A DNA stretch of 47,354 nucleotides, taken from the NCBI GenBank assembly GCA_000787465.1, contig JSYX01000253.1:1-47354 (forward strand). Direction: 5' to 3'. Below, piece by piece: positions 1 to 9,677 of this stretch; position 1 is the stretch's first letter; every line of letters starts with the position of its first letter. This DNA comes from Thermomucor indicae-seudaticae (Eukaryota; Mucoromycota; Mucoromycetes; Mucorales; Lichtheimiaceae). Position numbers and translations under genes: made by a program. The notes under the pieces were generated by a model. It was not told the DNA's origin and did no database searches. It saw nothing but the letters and a program-made list of their open reading frames with translations.

Positions 1-29
1 AACACTTTCAAATCCAGTATGAGGGTTAA

Positions 30-845
30 TGATCTTGTCCACAGAGTTTATTCCTTAAATTTGTAGGGATTGATATACAAGAGATTTTGCGCAGAGATTT
101 ACGTAAAAGAGACACGATGATTTGTAGCAAGAAATCAGAATATGCCGTCAGTCCATTTGTCATTTTGCTTCAGACAAAAGTGGCGGGCATCGCCATTCCA
201 ACGCAGGGTGGCCTCACGAGATACCCCTCATCCACCCACCCCTGCGGATTAGGCACACTCCCCAAAATGAAGAGGGGAAAAGCCTATCATAATCATAAGA
301 ATTTGCATCGATAGACAATCGTAACAGAAAGAACGTACTATCACCCGGCTTGGCAAAGAATACCCTTGCCGGTGGAGACACACCTTCTTTGTCTGCCTTG
401 CTAGTAGGAGTTTCACTGGTCAAAATTCTTGCGCGAAACGGAAACAAATATCTCGGAATTTGCATGATGATCTTCACAGACGGACTCTTGTCGATGATAT
501 GAACGATACAGTCATAGGGCGTTTCAAAGAGTGTTCAGTTAAGTATGCTTGTAATATCGAGAAAAGAGAAGACAGAAGTATACAGAATATCCTTTGTTTA
601 AATATCTATCTTGGCCAAGACAGCTTACGTGACATGATTCACGCATCTTAAAGGGAGAGAATCTAGAACTTTATGATGATAGAACGACGTGTTCTTCATT
701 ATATTGACAAGAGATGTTAAATATCGTTCATACTCGGTGCGAACATCCTTTACCCAAACAGTCAAATGAAAAATGGAATCCGTGCAAAAGCTTTGTCACC
801 AGCAACGCCAAAAGATCTTTTCACAAGAGCAAAACAGACGATTAA
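30..845 (-). repeat. Dispersed repeat, copy A (inverted relative to copy B at 26.2-27.15 kb)
   Basis: Read on the minus strand, this stretch aligns along most of its length with 26250-27145 on the plus strand. Shared landmarks include ATTTTGCGCAGAG (78-90), the CCATTTGTCATTTTGCTTC block (152-170), ATGAAGAGGGGAAAA (267-281), the AAAGAACGTACTATCAC block (331-347), TTTAAATATCTAT near 598-610, TCTAGAACTTTATG near 662 and CAAAAGATCTTTTC near 809. Identity looks like roughly three quarters by eye with many small indels. The repeat contains a short coding exon, a likely intron and an upstream AT-rich promoter-like block, so it looks like a duplicated gene rather than a simple repeat. No transposase motif or terminal inverted repeats are visible. 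The left boundary lies near position 30; the right one is indistinct. Confidence 0.75.
214..477 (-). pseudogene. Orphan gene of the dispersed repeat family (copy A), first exon plus intron
   Basis: On the minus strand an ATG at 477 (or the in-frame ATG at 465) opens a frame of about 43 residues, rich in Arg, Ser, Thr and Pro, ending near 340 at GTACGTTCTTTCTG, which looks like a 5' splice site. About 54 nt on, a TAG acceptor precedes a second block encoding SFSPLHFGEC before a stop. The matching block in copy B stays open much longer, so copy A is probably truncated. The core LFPFRAR...KADKEG...RVFFAK is preserved between copies, which suggests past selection. I recognise no family and propose no function. 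Confidence 0.45.
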
Positions 846-939
846 CCCAGTATCTCAACTATTGCAAACATAGTGCATAGTAGCAGATTACCAAGAGGGT
901 AGACAATGCAGCACTCACGCTGTGTGAGCTTACCATACT

Positions 940-1008
940 CACAAATACAGTTTATGGATTAGGCTTCCGCGCTACTCGAGGTATACAGTATGTTGCATCA
1001 ACTATAAA
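940..1008. repeat. Short repeat also found at the right end of the window
   Basis: About 65 bp here align in the same orientation with 47285-47354. Shared words are CAGTTTAT/CTGTTTAT, GCGCTACT, GGTATA and TCAACTATAAA/TCAACTGTAAA. I could not extend the match to copy B, so it may be a different element from the main repeat, or an outer part that copy B lacks. Confidence 0.5.
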
Positions 1009-1081
1009 CCAAGTTTGCGCTTAAAATGAGACCAAATTTGCGGCTATTGAGTACATGGTTTACGTTGAATGAAGAACTACC

Positions 1082-1320
1082 TTACGCTGAAACTTGGCTT
1101 TCATTCAATGCAAAATATGCGTCGAGCAGCACATCATCGTTAGATACCCTTCCTTTGCTCTCCATTGTAAAGAACATGTGATTTACCCCAGAGGGTAACC
1201 CTGCTGTGGCGCTCACAACCCTCACTCTCCAACAATGAAGAGGGGAAGAACCCTTCACCATGTCATAGCAATCTAAATCGGGAAAGCTTGAAACAGAAGA
1301 ACTTACCAACACGCAACTTG
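1082..1320 (-). repeat. Partial, diverged third copy of the orphan gene family
   Basis: The minus strand repeats the intron-exon junction of copies A and B: a donor-like GTAAGTTCTTCTGTTTC at 1304-1288, then after a short AT-rich stretch the block GTTCTTCCCCTCTTCATTG, equivalent to GCTTTTCCCCTCTTCATTT in copy A. Here the frame after the block stays open to 1082, giving SSPLHCWRVRV and about 45 further residues. It lies directly upstream of copy A in the sense direction, suggesting a tandem arrangement. Similarity fades outside the junction region. Confidence 0.45.
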
Positions 1321-1795
1321 AGCCATATCGTGTGTACTGAAATCGTTCGCGTCAGTGCAATATCTTGGTATTTATTCATCTTTTACCGTAACTTTGTCTG
1401 TCTTGCATGCAGGAACCAATAACTTGGTCGACTTCTTTTGTTGTTTAACTGTCTTGCATTGTAGCCCAGATAGACGAACTCGTGGGAGTCGGACACTAGA
1501 GTCACATAACGTTTCAATGAGGGATATGCCCGTGTCTACCATTAGAGTGCAAAGCTGGTGTAACAGTCAGAGCACAAACATTTCCTTAATGTTTATCTAG
1601 TAGTAAATGAGCCGAAACTGCACGTTATTCACTAAACAGTATCTGTTAGAGTAGTTCAGGCTTAGAAGGCAATAGACTGATTGTAGCAATGCAGTAAAAA
1701 GAGTATCTTTCAAGGCGCACGTTCCTTCTGCAGCTTTTGTGTAACAACGAAGTCAGGAAAGGCCCTTGCTTGCGGTTTCCTTTTTGTTCCGTCTT
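1321..1795. other. Intergenic, presumed upstream region of the palmitoyltransferase gene
   Basis: No coding signal is supported here. Short open frames lack splice-consistent extensions or any family resemblance. The last 100-200 bp probably carry the promoter and 5' UTR of the gene starting at 1796; no clear TATA box stands out. Confidence 0.4.
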
Positions 1796-3471
1796 ATGGA
1801 AACAGACGCTAAAGAGCAGAAGCAACCTGAAGCCGCGTGGTCTACTATAAATACTTTTAGAGATGACACTATACCCGCTACTACCCTGCAACCTGGCAAT
1901 CAACATCAGCATTTAGTAAAACGACCCTCCAGCATTTACAGTACCCTCCGAGTACCACCCGATTTTACAGCTAATCAACAACAACTGCTTACCCCTATAC
2001 CGCTGTCTTACGCACCGCCCTCTGTCATTCGATTTTCATCACACCATTTTGACGATCAATCCGATTCCTTGGAAACCTTTAATTTTGACGCTACTCCACT
2101 GACCGCCGGCGCCGGCTCTACTACTACTAAAGGATTATATGAAACCTGGCGACGTCAACGGACAATTACTGACGAAAGCAGAAGCAGTGTCCAACCATCG
2201 TCTTCTTTTCAGGAACAACAACCTATTCCGCATTCATCTGGCATGACGGTCTTAACCAACGTTACAACGGACGACAGTACAACCTTGATTGGCCAAGGCC
2301 GGAAACAACAGCTTCACCACCAGCAACGACAACTGCAGCAGGAACAGTTGTCCATGGAAGAACATCAACAAGAACAAGAACAAGGAAGTCGACGCTTATC
2401 GTTCATGACCAAACCTGTATCTGACCAAGCAACAGCCAGTTCTGGTCACGATACAGGTAACAGTAGACTGCCCATGGAAACCGCGACGGCTGGGTTGCGG
2501 CGCAAACCAACAGTACGCAACTACCAAGTCTTTCCTGGCCGCAACAAGTTTTTCTGTGGCGGTCGATTGATGACTAGTCGAGAGTATTGGGCATTCATAC
2601 TCGCTCTTGTCTTTGTCATTGCACCATCCGTCTTGTTTGGTATCTTCACCTGCCCATTTATCTGGGAAAATATCCATCCTGTTATACCCATTCTGTTTGC
2701 CTATCTTTTTGTCCTCTGTCTGACGTCCATGATTAAGACATCTTGGACCGATCCTGGTGTACGTGTAGAACAGAACTTAACGTTTGCGATGGCCGACTAA
2801 CTCGTGCAAATAAGATTATTCCAAGGGACTTGGATCCGTACCCGATACTAGAAACATACGGCGACGACCAGAGTTCACTATGGCAACACCAGAGCTTCCC
2901 GATGCCAAAACAAGTCCAGATCAAGGACAGCACCTGGACGTTGAAGTACTGCGAAACCTGTAGGATATATCGACCGCCACGCGCCAGTCATTGCAGGCAA
3001 TGCGACAACTGTGTAGAGATCGAAGATCATCATTGTATCTGGCTCAACAACTGTATCGGCAAACGCAATTATCGACCGTTTTTCGTCTTCATTACGACCG
3101 CCACACTCTTGTGTCTCTTTGTCATTGTCTTTTCGATCGTCCATCTACTCTTGATCATGGCGAAGCTAGATCACGACCGCTTCAATCATGATTCATCATC
3201 ACCAGAGCCGCCAGAAGTATCGTTCCATACGGTGTTTAGAGAAGCCCCAGTGAGCTTTGTCCTGGCAATTGTGTGCTTCTTTCTTTTACTGATGGTGGGT
3301 GGATTAACTCTCTATCACTGCTCGCTTATTCTCCGAGGAATCACGACGCATGAACAGCTGCGGCAATCATTTTTGAAGAATAGTAATAAACTCGGTGCAA
3401 ATCCTTACAACAAGGGCAACCCGCTCTTAAACATGGCTCACGTCTTATGTCGGCCTCGACCGAAAAGGTAA
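1796..3471 (+). CDS. ERF2: DHHC palmitoyltransferase, Erf2-like
   Basis: Two exons, 1796-2758 and 2815-3471, encode 539 residues. The 56-nt intron has donor GTACGT and a CTAAC branch site, and restores DPG|IIPRDLDP, the conserved stretch after transmembrane helix 2. The product transfers palmitate to protein cysteines; Erf2 relatives act on Ras at the ER and Golgi. Order: a long Gln/Ser/Thr-rich N-terminus (about 1-235), two membrane helices (about 260-320), the Cys-rich DHHC domain with CRQCDNCVEIEDHHCIWLNN, two more helices, then TTHEQLR (TTxE motif) and a C-terminal NPYNKGN (PaCCT-like). The residue after DHHC is Ile rather than the usual Pro; Erf2 proteins often differ from Pro here, which supports the assignment. 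The start 30 nt downstream of an in-frame ATG at 1766 was preferred because homology does not decide and METD is the less hydrophobic start; either is possible. Confidence 0.85.
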
Positions 3472-3813
3472 CGTAAGAGGGGGGGTTCCTGGGATAAGTG
3501 ATCAAAAGCCTAATATAAAGCAATAGCTATCTGCGACGACGAAAGTTTGTTGACCCTGCTGCAATGGAAAAGTTGCCCGGCGACCAGCAACGCTTTACAT
3601 AGTAGTTTAATAGTAAATTCCTCCTTCAAATATCCCCAGCATCGAAATGTAGGAAATATCAAGTATTTCTTCAATTAGTCTAGTAATAAAAAAGTTCTCT
3701 ACGTAGTGTTTAACCTTACAACGAATATGAGAATGCGGATGAATCTGGAGGAAGTGACTTAGCGTGAATCCGGGAATTTTTCCGCTTTTTGTTTATTATC
3801 GTTTCGCTTTGCC
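3472..3813. other. Intergenic between the palmitoyltransferase and EF-G2 genes
   Basis: Contains the 3' end of the upstream gene (AATAAA-like words near 3517 and 3687) and presumably the promoter of the EF-G2 gene. No gene seen. Confidence 0.4.
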
Positions 3814-6583
3814 ATGCTGCGATTGATCCTGTCAAGGCAAACGTCATTATTCTGCGAAAGGAGCCCTGCTTTTCAGAGATCCCTACTGTGCAATAAACGT
3901 TGCTTTGCTACTGGTTGGTGAATTGCGTGTAGCCCTTCCTCGACCGATGAAGAAATAATAAGTCGCAGCTTCGATCTTTCAGGCACCAAAGATTTCTCTA
4001 TACAAAAGACACGTAATGTCGGTATAATTGCACACATTGATGCAGGCAAGAAACAAGAACATTCCGGTTACTCGTGTTTGCAGGGCTTTGCTTACTGTCT
4101 TTTGCAGGCAAAACAACGACCACGGAGCGTATGCTTTATTATGCCGGAGTGACCAAAAGAATCGGAGGTGAATTATTACTTGGGCCTTGATGTGCAAAGC
4201 GATGCTGACAGAGCGTTGCACCTTAGATATTGACGACGGTAGTACGGTCATGGATTATATGCAAGCAGAACGCGAGCGCGGTATCACAATCAACAGCGCA
4301 GCCATCACTTTTGGCTGGCAAGGCCACCGCATCAACCTGATCGATACACCGGGTCACGTGGATTTTACGATTGAAGTTGAGCGTGCTGTACGTGTTCTGG
4401 ATGGTGCGGTAACGATTCTGGACGGCGTCGCCGGCGTGGAAGCCCAGACAGAAACGGTGTGGAGACAAGCGGATCGCTACGATATTCCTCGGATCGCTTT
4501 TGTCAACAAGATGGACCGCATGGGTGCAGCTTACGGACGGACCGTCAAAGAGATTTGGAAGAAGCTGCGTGCTCGGCCTCTTGTGTTGCAGATCCCGTTG
4601 ATACGTCCGGAGACCGACGAGGCGAACGGTATTTACGCTGTAGCGGATTTGCTCGAGATGCAAGTGCTTTCCTGGGAAAAGGCAGCCGATGGATCTCAGA
4701 TCACCCGAAAACCCTTAGATGAGGCGTATGGTGATGCGGCTTTGTTAGAGGAAGCTAGGAAAGGCAGGGCAGCTTTGATTGAAGCATTAGCGGAATTGGA
4801 CGACGGTATCGTTGAAGTGTTTTTTGATGAAGCTGACGGCGATCATATGCGTGTCAGGGCCGAAGCCATCAAAGCTGCGCTTCGTCGCGTCACGCTGGCG
4901 AACAAGGCTGTTCCTGTGCTATGCGGATCGGCTTATCGCAATATTGGTATTCAACCTCTGCTGGATGCTATGGTCGACTATTTGCCTAGCCCGCTAGACC
5001 GACCTGCTGCTCTCGCGACATTTAAGAATGGACAGACAGCACTGGTTCCTCTTGCAGAAAACGGAAAGCTATGTGCATTTGCATTTAAAGTCACTCATGA
5101 TGCTCGTAGAGGTCCCCTGGTGTATGTAAAGGTTTACTCTGGTAAGCACGCTTTTTTGCATTATTCCTGCTTTTTTGAAGTAAGACCATTCACCGAGAAT
5201 TACATAGGTAAAATCAATAATCGTATGGGATTGTACAATACAACGACAGGTCGTAAGGAACGAGTGAACAAGCTTTTGCAAATGTATGCAAAGGACGTCG
5301 AGGAAATCCCATGCATTACTACTGGAAATATTGGTGTGATTGTGGGCCTCAAAGACACAAGAACTGGAGACACCCTTGTACAGAGCAATGACACTGTAGC
5401 CATCAAGTCGAATATGCAATTAGGCAGTATTGAGATTCCTAGCCCTGCCTTCTTTTCTGCCATAGAGCCTGCATCGACATCCGACCAGCCAGCTGTTGAA
5501 GAGGCCTTGAAGCACTTGACAAGAGAAGATCCCTCGTTAAAAGTATGGACGGATGAGGACAGTGGACAGATGCTTATCAGCGGCATGGGTGAGCTACATC
5601 TGGAGATTGTGAGAGACCGACTTGTGAATGAGTTTAAGTGCAAAGCTGACATGGGCAAGATACGCATCGGCTACCGTGAAACGTGTCAAGCAGAGGCTTC
5701 AGTGTCATCCAGTTATGACAGAGAAATCATGGGCAAGCGGTTGAGAGCCAAATGCAGAGTGGATATTTCTCCTTTAAGCGAGGAGGAGGAGGATGACAGT
5801 GAAGAGGGAGAAGGCTGGATATCAGAATCAGGCAATCGACTCTGGATAGACGTCGATAGCAGCACGATTCACGATGAACAACAGCAACCCGATGATGAAG
5901 AAGGCAAAGAGGAAGATGAAGAAGAGTCACCGGACCCCTCTTCCGCTGCTACTGCCACTGCTCCTGAAGCAGCTGTTGTGACGCTGAAGAAGGCTGATGT
6001 ACGTCAGGCAATGCATACCGGCCTATCTAATGGTCTTGCGCGGGGTTCTATATTGGGATTCCCGCTAACAAAGGTCAAGGTCAAAGTGTACGATTTGGAA
6101 ACGTTTGGTCCCGAAACCACACTTGCTGCCATCACAACCTGTGTTTTCAAAGGTGTTCAGGCGGCCATCCAACAAGCATCGCCTTGTCTGCTTGAACCCA
6201 TGATGGAGGTCCAAACAGAAGTGAGCGATAACTATATCGGACCTGTTGTCAGCGATTTGAGCGGGAAACGACGGGGTCATGTCTTGGGCTTGGAGGCAGG
6301 AAACAACGATGACTCGGAAGAGGCATCGGGCGTGGACGACAACGTACAAGTATATGCCCCACGAGATTCGTTGCTGGTCAACGGAGAAGTCGAGGATGGC
6401 TATAACCGGGTAAAACAGATTGTTAAAGCCCATGTACCGCTGAGCTCAATGTTAGGCTATTCAACAGCTCTAAGGAGCTTGACAGGTGGTAGCGGCACAT
6501 TCTCCATGAGGGTTATTGGTTATGGAGAAATGAGCAAAGACAGAGAAAGAGCGGTTATCAATGAGATAAGAGGAACCGAGTAA
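3814..6583 (+). CDS. MEF2: Mitochondrial elongation factor G2 (ribosome recycling GTPase)
   Basis: Proposed exons are 3814-3887, 3933-4045, 4108-4167, 4227-5141 and 5208-6583, about 845 residues. With recycling factor this GTPase splits mitochondrial ribosomes. G motifs are visible: AHIDAGKTTTTER (G1, rebuilt across a GC-AG intron), RGITI (G2), DTPGH (G3), NKMD (G4), CGSA (G5). The rebuilt RIGDIDDGSTVMDYMQ and the downstream ERERGITINSAA match GFM2/Mef2 better than mEF-G1. The 66-nt intron at 5142-5207 has no stop and a length divisible by three, so an unspliced reading carries 22 foreign residues. Domain IV holds a strongly acidic insertion (about 5770-5930). The 5' end is uncertain: reading straight through from the ATG meets TGA at 3916, and the proposed 45-nt intron 1 uses a weak GTGCAA donor. 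The N-terminus is Arg/Ser-rich, as a mitochondrial presequence should be. Confidence 0.85.
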
Positions 6584-7141
6584 TATGGTCTTTAGAATAC
6601 ACGATAAACCCTGATAGATGTACATAATAGATCCACGGTAAAACTCGCATGTACTTGATATACAACGTTCGTCTACACATCGTTAGCGTTAAGCTGCGAA
6701 AATATTCCAAAGGCGTCTGTCACGACTCGAATACAGACATTATTGTAGCCCAAAATTTTTGAGGACGGAATCGTCCTACTTTAAGCTGAGAGCTATAAGC
6801 GTCAGGAAGCTCTTACAACGTAGCCAGTCAAAGCATAAGTAAAAGATGATCTGACCATTATTACGGCATAATTTATTGTAGCGGTTTAACTATACGAAAA
6901 CCTAAACAACGACGGCAGAGACTTTGTGAAGGATAGCAGCTGCACCGGGTCTGCGTTGCACAGCGACACAGGATGCAGTACAAAGCTGGCCGATTCAGGA
7001 AGGGCACACAAAAATCTGACGCCTGTAACGGAGACGCCGTCAAATTTTCAGCCCTGATCTCGCGCGTTTATTTGGTCTCTGAAGGCTATAAAGGTGAGGA
7101 CGGTTCCGTCCTTGCCAAAATTATTAATTGATCAATAAATA
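6584..7141. other. Gene-free spacer upstream of the MITE
   Basis: AT-rich, with no coding frame I can support. The first part is the 3' flank of the EF-G2 gene. TA at 7140-7141 is one copy of the target duplication of the next element. Confidence 0.45.
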
Positions 7142-7162
7142 CAGAGGGACCCGTTAATTTCA
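7142..7162 (+). repeat. Left terminal inverted repeat of the MITE
   Basis: Starts with CAGAGG and is preceded by the TA target site. It differs from the right end at one position (GA versus AA after CAGAGG). Confidence 0.85.
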
Positions 7163-7833
7163 AGGCCAGGATTTTCGTTGAGACCTTGAAATTAAGGGGA
7201 GTTGAAAGTTAACGGGGTCAGTGCCTGAGGTCAGAATGCGCAATGCCTGACTGGTGCATTTGCCACATTGGTGGAACAATGACCTATTCAGCTTTTCTAA
7301 GCATGCTATGATAACAGACTGATACTGCTGCGCTGCATCCGTTGAGTCTGTACGATGATACAAACAGAATAAAAACGATAACGTTTCGGGAACCATCACA
7401 AAGCAGCTCTATGGGTGCAACGGGATAAGCATTGGGAAAGAGAAATTTTTTCTGAAGACGAGCTCGTACCTTCCCTGTACAGACCATACAGTGATGATTA
7501 AATTTGTCTCTGATTACTATAGCCTCCAGTACTTGTCATGGGTAACAGTGAGAGAACTCCGTTATGTAACCAGGAAAAGTCTTTCACTATACATAGCCTC
7601 AGATCACGACGTCATACAAAGCAAACTTTGGTAAAGACCTTTCTTCTGAATAGAAAGTTTTTCAGCTTACCTTCTCAGTCGGATTTCATTGGCTAATGGA
7701 ACCCCGTTAAGGGTTTCAACCCCTCCGAGTCCCTTGAAAGTGAAAATATCGAGGGATTGAAATTTTTCATCATGTCTTCCGGATATTTTGCAGAAGAAAT
7801 TGAAAATAACGAAGGTTGAAAATTAACGGGGGG

Positions 7834-7854
7834 TGAAATTAACGGGTTCCTCTG
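7834..7854 (-). repeat. Right terminal inverted repeat of the MITE
   Basis: Ends with CCTCTG followed by the TA target duplication. It is the reverse complement of the left end with one mismatch. Confidence 0.85.
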
Positions 7855-7856
7855 TA

Positions 7857-9108
7857 GACTTTAAGATAGAGTTATAATATTGTCAGCCGTGGACTTCGAG
7901 ATTGCGAACCGGCATAATTGTGTTTGCGTGACATTCAACTGGTCGCTGTGGGTTAACGGGACGCGTCAAAAGTTAAACGGGTCTGGCCAGGTTGGGTCAC
8001 GGGTTAAAAGAACACGAGTCAATAGACTGATCGGTCTTAAACGGGTGCGGTCGATAGCGCCAACAACGTCCGAGACAACCTGCCGTCATTCCACGGCGTT
8101 ATAAAAACGTACCACTGCGAGATCCGGTGTCTGTCCTTCTTCCTAGCTGTCGCAGAGGCAAATGCGTTCTCGGCATATGATGCATTTCGGGAATATGACG
8201 AGAAAATAATGCACTTCGAGTTTAGATGGTCTTTAGCTCAAAGTCTATTGCAATACGTAGAGGATCGGCAGAATATGACCAAGACCAACCCACAAGGTTT
8301 TTGCGACCGGGGAATGGTGCGACAAGGCATCAGCTTGTACCTATGGGGAAGCTAAAGAACAATAATTATAAGCGGCTGCGTTGTGTCAAATGACATCGCC
8401 GGTCTGAAAAGGCATGTGTGTGTAACACATCCAAGGGTATTTGTACTGCTTGCTTCGCGATTCACGTCTCATAGAAAAATAACTGATGCGTGGTAAAAAT
8501 CTGTTGGTCTTGAGGATTAAAATACGTGTTTTTGATGTATTGTCTGATTACTGGATGATGTCTAAAATCTAACTTGAACCGGTAATGGCACACCTAAACC
8601 CAGCTCAAACCGGTTGCACAAAGATGCCTGCCATTCGCCATCCAGTGCATACCAAATGATAAACTATATGACTAGATGATGCCCAGATGCAGGGCTATCA
8701 GATGATGCTTGTGGCAAAAAAGAACGGTTAAAAAGAAGTAGGTTAAAATCACAGTTTTTGGTGTGCCGAATTCGGCACAGTTGCACGAAAAGTACCCATT
8801 AATAAGAGCGTTCTTTAGATATTTCGCATTTTTGCAACGGACGACTTGGACGTTGCAAATTACGGAAAGTCGGGGTGTCGCAAACACTTAGGCACTTCGA
8901 ATAACAGGTTGCGGAAATCCTGGGTGTTGCAGAAGCCGGGGGTGCGGAAAGCCGTGGCTCACTGTAAATGATCCTTATTCATGCGAGTTAGCGAAAAGTC
9001 AACTGTTAACCTTTTTTCTCTCGCTGCTTATGTCAAAAAACGTTTGAGTTGGCGGATTTTGAAAGCTCCCCTGAAAATCTTTTGTCCCACCCCTGAAGGA
9101 ACTCCTGC
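7857..9108. other. Gene-free region with repeat debris
   Basis: No supported gene. Positions 7945-8050 hold clustered words GGGTTAACGGG, GTTAAACGGGTC, CACGGGTTAAAAG and CTTAAACGGGTG, perhaps remnants of other elements whose ends resemble the MITE. Positions 8840-8960 hold a loose series built on GTTGCGGAAA, GGTGTTGCAGAAG and GGTGCGGAAAG. An 18-bp palindrome lies at 8762-8779. Confidence 0.45.
8762..8779. repeat. Perfect 18-bp palindrome centred on GAATTC
   Basis: TGTGCCGAATTCGGCACA is its own reverse complement over all 18 bases. It sits in gene-free DNA near short degenerate repeats. No function can be assigned. Confidence 0.8.
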
Positions 9109-9399
9109 ATGTTTCAAGAAAGCCCGACGATATTTGAAGGGTACAAAGACCTAATCGTTATCTATACAACAGAACAAGTTCTATTTGGCTTATTACGCGC
9201 TACCGGTGGGATTGAACCACGTCAAAGCATGAATGAATATATTAGTCGAATGAAAAGTCGCTTATACATATTAATCTCAATAGCTCGGGAGATTGACAAG
9301 CAGTGTCTCCGTTCGTTTCCGTGGATTCCGCGGAGAATATACCCCGAAACAGTAAAACGACTTAAACAATGGTACGCATACCAGTCACCAAAAGGTTGA
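9109..9399 (+). CDS. Unrecognised short open frame, 96 residues
   Basis: An ATG-started frame with a basic, Tyr/Ile-rich product. It overlaps a second frame at 9369-9644 (91 residues), which might be a frame-shifted continuation. I see no domain, signal peptide or membrane segment. It stands alone between repeat debris and the 3' end of the Red1-like gene, so it could be a gene remnant, a small orphan gene or chance. Confidence 0.15.
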   Translation: MFQESPTIFEGYKDLIVIYTTEQVLFGLLRATGGIEPRQSMNEYISRMKSRLYILISIAREIDKQCLRSFPWIPRRIYPETVKRLKQWYAYQSPKG

Positions 9400-9677
9400 A
9401 CATCGTCAGAATTCTCTACTTCCAAAAAATCCCTACATCATTCAATTCTGAAACGACCGCTGCTTCTCTTACCAAATCCATCCACAAAAGAATCGCATAT
9501 GCCTATAGAACCTGGCATATAGCCAGCTCCATTATTAGCCAACCTGAGCAGCCAATGCTGTATATTGCCATGCTGCAAGCTTCAATTCCCTTATGTTTAT
9601 TAAAGAAGGACATTCAGGATGGTGAAAGTATTATATACAGCTGAATATATATATCGCCAGCTAGCAATGGGCAAATC

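Larger units (their letters stand above)
7142..7854. mobile_element. Non-autonomous pogo/Tigger-like DNA transposon (MITE), 713 bp
   Basis: The ends are inverted repeats: CAGAGGGACCCGTTAATTTCA at 7142-7162 and TGAAATTAACGGGTTCCTCTG at 7834-7854 match at 20 of 21 positions. Both ends are flanked by TA (7140-7141 and 7855-7856), the target duplication of Tc1/mariner/pogo elements. Subterminal stretches repeat the end motif in degenerate form, for example TTGAAATTAAGGGG (7184-7197) and AAAATTAACGGGG (7820-7832), as pogo/Tigger ends often do. No transposase frame is present inside, so movement would need an enzyme from elsewhere. The superfamily call rests on end sequence style and TA duplication; Tc1/mariner is the alternative. 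Confidence 0.82.

Noticed and set aside
3917..3931. A 15-nt intron in EF-G2 (GTGAAT...GTGTAG)
   Set aside because: It keeps frame but is far below the size of known fungal introns; the 45-nt alternative is preferred.
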